In this document: piece after piece, positions 60,316 to 64,000 of the stretch
Numbering within the stretch: position 1 is the first letter of the stretch
Layout: every line of letters begins with the position of its first letter
Source: Stenopsyche tienmushanensis
Taxonomy: Eukaryota; Arthropoda; Insecta; Trichoptera; Stenopsychidae
DNA: 64,000 bases
Reading direction: 5' to 3'
NCBI GenBank assembly: GCA_008973525.1
Contig: WACJ01000527.1
Span: 1,984,001-2,048,000, forward strand
Program-made: the position numbers and the translations under genes
Notes under the pieces: generated by a model
Told to the model about the DNA's origin: nothing
Seen by the model: only the letters and a program-made list of their open reading frames with translations
The model's database searches: none

Positions 60316-61617
60316 TTGGAATTAGACCTGTGATGATTAACAGTGGCTTTACGTATTGGCGTTATTTCCCATAAATTCCGCAAGCAAATTTTTTTAAGGG
60401 GTAATGATTAATTTAGGATAAAAATTAAAAAAATATTTTGAGACAAAACTTAAAGTGAAATAATAATATAAATGACTAAGTTTTAATAATTACGGCTTGT
60501 AGGCTGGAAAATAAAATCAAAAATCTTACATTGCAAAGTCTTAGAATTTTCTAATATTATATTAAAGTAGAAAATTTTAAGTGTGTGGGTCTTCAATCTA
60601 TTGAATCATTCAAGTCAATAGATCTTATTCCAATGAAATAAATCCCTTTTGGAGGGCCGTTACAGCTCGAGTACCCTTGAAAATATTGTACAAAAGAGGA
60701 TTATATGATCGCTTTAAGCCTTTGTACAGGCATTATACAAGCTCGCTTATTTTTATTGGCTGTTTGATAAGATTGTCCAATATTCCATTAAAGTATCGTC
60801 GACGGGACCGCAAAAATAAATGTCAAGTACCAGAGAGACTAGGTAACGCCATTATAGATTCGCCGTCTCTGTTTCCTGTGACCCATTTTTGATCCCTACG
60901 TGTTGACTGTCATCCGGTTCCGATAAGGGGACGTCTTGAAACAAATGGTTCCCTTCATCCCGGGACGCTGTGTCGGGATGAAAAACGATGATGTACTATC
61001 ATAGAGCGGGATGTAATCCGATTATTTAGAAAGAAACACAAGGGCGAATTTATCGGCGGACATGACTTTTATTTCCGTCCGCTGTGCAATGCTACTTGGC
61101 GGAATCAAATTTGTGTACGTACCGTCAATCGATTCTTTGCGGCTCCATTGTTTATGTCTTTTTGGATTTATTTAAGGCGGGAAAAAAGTATAATTGCTTC
61201 GCCGGTTAAAAGGGTAAGCCCTGGATATATTTTATACCCTTTAAACCTTTCACAATGTCAGCTAAGATAAATTACCTTAAAAGTCTTTTAAACAAGTTTA
61301 ACTCACGTCCTTCTCATATTCTTCAAATTCCTCGAGCCGATACTCAATAATAATGTATGAGGGTAAAATGACCCTATAAAATACTATAAGTACATTCTGA
61401 CGGGAATAAATCTATCATATTTTAGATGGATGACATAAAAAAAATCTGACATAAACACAGTCTGAGAATATTTGATTTTTTAAAGGCGAGGCGTATTATT
61501 TTATTTTATGCCATAGACACATCGAATAATTAGAAATTTATTAAAAATCCGCATACTATTTGGTATTCCCTCCATGTAAATGAATACAGTGCTTTTCAAG
61601 GTAGGGCTCGTTACACA

Positions 61618-61716
61618 CTTGCGTTTTGCGGTGGGTTAAATCACGTTTACACGGGTTAACAGTGGTGCGGTCGAGTGATCTATTAAGTAGACCGTGTAAA
61701 CACCGCAAAACGCAAG
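61618..61716. repeat. Nested foldback
   Basis: Outer arms CTTGCGTTTTGCGGTG (61618-61633) and CACCGCAAAACGCAAG (61701-61716) are perfect 16-bp inverted repeats. Inner arms GTTTACACGG (61645-61654) and CCGTGTAAAC (61692-61701) are perfect 10-bp inverted repeats. The arms are GC-rich relative to their surroundings. No coding capacity. It could be a miniature foldback transposon or a hairpin-forming transcript. Confidence 0.7.
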
Positions 61717-62584
61717 GGTGCAGTGGAATTTATTCACTGTATCATATAGTGAAATCGTCGATGATACTGTTATGTGAGGAAATATTTTTTAGATCGCCAA
61801 GTACCAAGATTTAATACAATTCTGATGTCTCATGTCTAATGTCTCAAAATGGAATGCGTTTTATGCTTTATCTGTCCTAGGACGTAGGCGATCTAATAGA
61901 AAACTTTTCTAGAGAAATATTTTTGTCACGTTCCAGGAAATTAGGGACGATCAATCAGTGCGCATGATTTAGTTCACTATACCAACTCTTGTTTAATAGA
62001 ATTGATCTTTTCTTTATTTATGAAAAATATGCCAAATTCATTAATTTCATAATTCACAATTGTGAATATTGATAAATTATAATATTAGTATTATTTTTTT
62101 AAAATTCATTCTCAATAACAATCTTAAAAGTTTTGTAGTCAAAAAATATGGCTAATAATCCTTTTTCTTATATGATTGTAAAACGCATACGACAAAATGA
62201 ACACAATACTAAAAAAAATATGGGGATACTCGGATAATGAGGCAACTCTCGAACAGTACATGAGGTGCCTATTCTCATGTCTTAATTAACTTGGCTCTCA
62301 AATAATCGGACAATGAAGTTTAAGAAAGCTTGTTACACGAGGCAGATATTACAAAGAGTGTAAGATTGTGAAAAAGGATTCGGGCTAATAAGAAACTGAC
62401 TGGTAAAATAAATAAACCTCGATATTTTAAAGAAAATCCAATGAAATATCTTTCTGTCGATTATTATAGCCAGAAAGGCGCACGGATAAACAGGAAGATT
62501 TTTGAAGATTAGTTGAAAATAAAATGGTTTCCAGAGGTGCAAGACTTAATTTAATTATATTATAAATAATTATAAATAATTGCC

Positions 62585-62955
62585 ACAGAAAGTAGTATTT
62601 TTATGTCCATTCTCATTTGAACGAAAACATATTGAAAACAAGCGATGGACTTATGGTTGGAAAATTTTTCCTCCCTAATGTGACATCTTTAATCCAGTCC
62701 ATAGACTAAGACATTATACTATCAATTAAATTTATTTATCGTCTTTAAATAAGTTTTTTTAAAACTCTTCCTGAGGAAGATGACAAAAAGAGCATTTTGT
62801 GGTAAAAAAATATGATATTGGATGCTATACTCAGAAAAAACACAATCTTGGTCAAATGGAAAGCTAGAAACACTTATTCAATCATGGAGAAAGATAATTG
62901 GAAACAGATTAATGCATTCTGAAGAGAACCGGCCACTTGTCAGCTTAACTACGAA
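62585..62955 (+). pseudogene. Tigger/Jerky-like transposase relic
   Basis: A frame at about 62657-62720 reads VGKFFLPNVTSLIQSID, matching the DDE_1 block of pogo-superfamily transposases (usually LPPNTTSLIQPMDQG, with the Asp). Further on, LPEEDDKKSIL and a W-x-K-x-x-x-x-DAI-like stretch are followed near 62845-62900 by WSNGKLETLIQSWRKIIGN, matching the conserved W-x-x-V-x-x-x-T-L-x-x-x-WRKL block of Tigger/Jerky proteins. Stops and shifts break it. Only the C-terminal part is recognisable and no ends were found. Confidence 0.62.
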
Positions 62956-63013
62956 CGTTTTTCTTAATAAATAATAAGTATTAAAATCATGCAACACAAA
63001 TTTGTATAGCAAA

Positions 63014-64000
63014 CTAGCTGGTACCCGGCGCGTTGCTGCCACAGAAGAAATAGTTCTAAAAATACCATTTGAAATTTGAAAGAGTTATCTTGTTTAATTA
63101 ACAATGATATAAATAATGATTTTTTTTTCCGATAATGAATACATTTATTGAAATTGAATGATATATAAAGAAAAAATTATTAAAAGCATAAATTTTGTTT
63201 ACTTAATTGTTCTGCTAAGTGCTTTAGGGTGGACAATAGTTTTGGTTTTTCCATCTTTAGCAAATACAAATAAATTTCTCGGCTATCCAACGTGGATTTT
63301 CTAGATTCTTCCGCACACTTGAAGTGCCTTGTTGATGGTCATTGAGAATGCAAGTCCAACGGGGAGCTGCAGTCGTCTCTTATCAAATGGCACGTCGGTG
63401 GAAATGAGCACATCTTCTCCTTTCGACTTTCCATTAAGAATATATAGTTTTCTCGATGATTTTCGGCATCAGTTTCTTCATAGTGAGTCTTGTTCCAATT
63501 TGTACGGTGGCACATCAGGAAGATCCGACAAATTTAAAAACTCGATCGGATAGTTAACAACTTGGTCTGCATTCATGGCGCTGTCAATCGATTTGTAGGT
63601 AACAGAATCGCTTGCAATTTGTTATTGTATTGTGTGGTTGATTGCATTAACGTCGGTGTTTTTTGCTGCCAAAATAGCATGTTCGCAAAACCAATAATGA
63701 TTTTTATAATTACTAAAAATCTGCGGAAAAACTTTCTGAATGAGTAAATCGATGGATGGCACAACAACGCAAAAGTTCGATGGAAATGAAATAAACTTGG
63801 TAGCATCAACATGCACTTTTCCTTCACCAATGTTCAATAGTCGTTTTAAAAATGTGGCTGCCGACGCATCACGCTACAAATGTACGCGCATATTTTTCTT
63901 TAGTGTCAGTTTTCGCACGTCTCTCCAAAGATGTGATGCTTTGAGGCAAGCATCAGCTGGTGTCGATGAAAGCATCACTGGAAGAGGTTGTCGAAAGTCG
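63014..64000 (-). mobile_element. Helitron 3' part, running past the window end
   Basis: Rolling-circle transposon read on the minus strand. Its 3' end is CTAG at 63014-63017 followed by T. Just before it comes the GC-rich stretch CAACGCGCCGGGTACCAG, where Helitrons carry a terminal hairpin; the stem here is imperfect. Upstream on the minus strand lies the C-terminal part of the PIF1-like helicase domain of the RepHel protein (separate entry). The 5' end, Rep domain and most of the helicase lie beyond the window. It is inactive as seen. Confidence 0.85.
63205..64000 (-). pseudogene. Helitron PIF1-like helicase, C-terminal part
   Basis: Read downward from 64000, several frames give family blocks in order: LKASHLWRDVRKL, the NMRV block, LLNIGEGKVHVDATKF, FPSNFCVVVPSIDLLI, YKNHYWFCEHAILAAKNTDV, VTYKSIDSAMNADQVVNYP, EFLNLSDLP, KGEDVLISTDVPF, LQLPVGLAFSMTINKA, LQVCG and finally NLFVFAKDGKTKTIVHPKAL ending near 63215. 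The order is that of Helitron helicases. Compared with the family, the segment around the P-I-M-L-L-R-N block, the QGQS after INKA, and the GQLYVACSR motif VI are deleted. Deletion of motif VI and the stops mean it cannot work as a helicase. Confidence 0.85.

Larger units (their letters stand above)
59510..62575. other. Gene-free stretch with a foldback and a higher-GC block
   Basis: No gene recognised. The repeat at 60225-60315 and the foldback at 61618-61716 are listed separately. About 60640-61330 is more GC-rich, has no repeat match in the window and only short frames (60677-60892), and may be conserved DNA. Confidence 0.4.

Noticed and set aside
1..64000. CRISPR arrays, bacterial operons, ribosome binding sites, integrated phage
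   Set aside because: No regularly spaced repeats, no dense ORF organisation and clear eukaryotic transposons throughout.

Overview
The window is AT-rich eukaryotic DNA with long A/T runs, no long open reading frame, no operon structure and no complete host gene. The repeat set points to an arthropod, most likely an insect: an R1-clade LINE, many mariner lineages, several hAT groups, a Helitron, a Tigger/Jerky-like fragment, and a TTAA-flanked transposon whose transposase family is common in arthropods. I cannot name the species. The window reads as intergenic or intronic sequence seeded with broken transposable elements.

Layout. Before 20 kb there are three mariner remnants (about 4.2, 5.9 and 10.8 kb), a hAT-family copy on the minus strand (8.7-9.3 kb), a short hAT element with a perfect 8-bp target duplication (14.3 kb) and a 928-bp mariner-like element with inverted ends (16.4 kb). 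From 20 to 30 kb there is a 927-bp TTAA element (20.5 kb), an internally deleted R1-like LINE joined to a mariner-like repeat (23.2-24.8 kb), a mariner-like fragment with a tandem 65-bp unit (26.8 kb) and an internally deleted mariner with recognisable inverted ends (29.2 kb).

From 30 to 50 kb there is a hAT element with perfect target duplication and a transposase relic (31.7 kb), a second, unrelated hAT with near-perfect target duplication (39.0 kb), a broken transposase related to the TTAA element (44.3 kb), a reverse-transcriptase scrap (48.5 kb), another mariner (48.9 kb) and the second TTAA element (49.5 kb). From 50 to 64 kb there is a rearranged mariner-like copy (52.1 kb), a third copy of the hAT core (56.8 kb), small palindromic elements (59.4 and 61.6 kb), a Tigger/Jerky-like transposase relic (62.6 kb) and the 3' part of a Helitron helicase running off the window end.

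The best candidate for host coding sequence is a minus-strand exon at 54049-54456, whose Ser/Thr-rich stretch followed by a BESS-like tail resembles MADF/BESS proteins. Several non-repetitive islands of higher GC (notably 12.4-13.1, 27.8-28.7, 58.3-59.0 and 60.6-61.3 kb) could be conserved regulatory DNA or missed exons; this cannot be decided from one sequence.

No intact autonomous element is present. Every transposase or reverse transcriptase seen carries stops, frameshifts or deletions. The most interesting point is that two TTAA-flanked elements carry pieces of the same transposase family as the separate wreck at 44.3 kb, which ties a protein family to a specific end structure.
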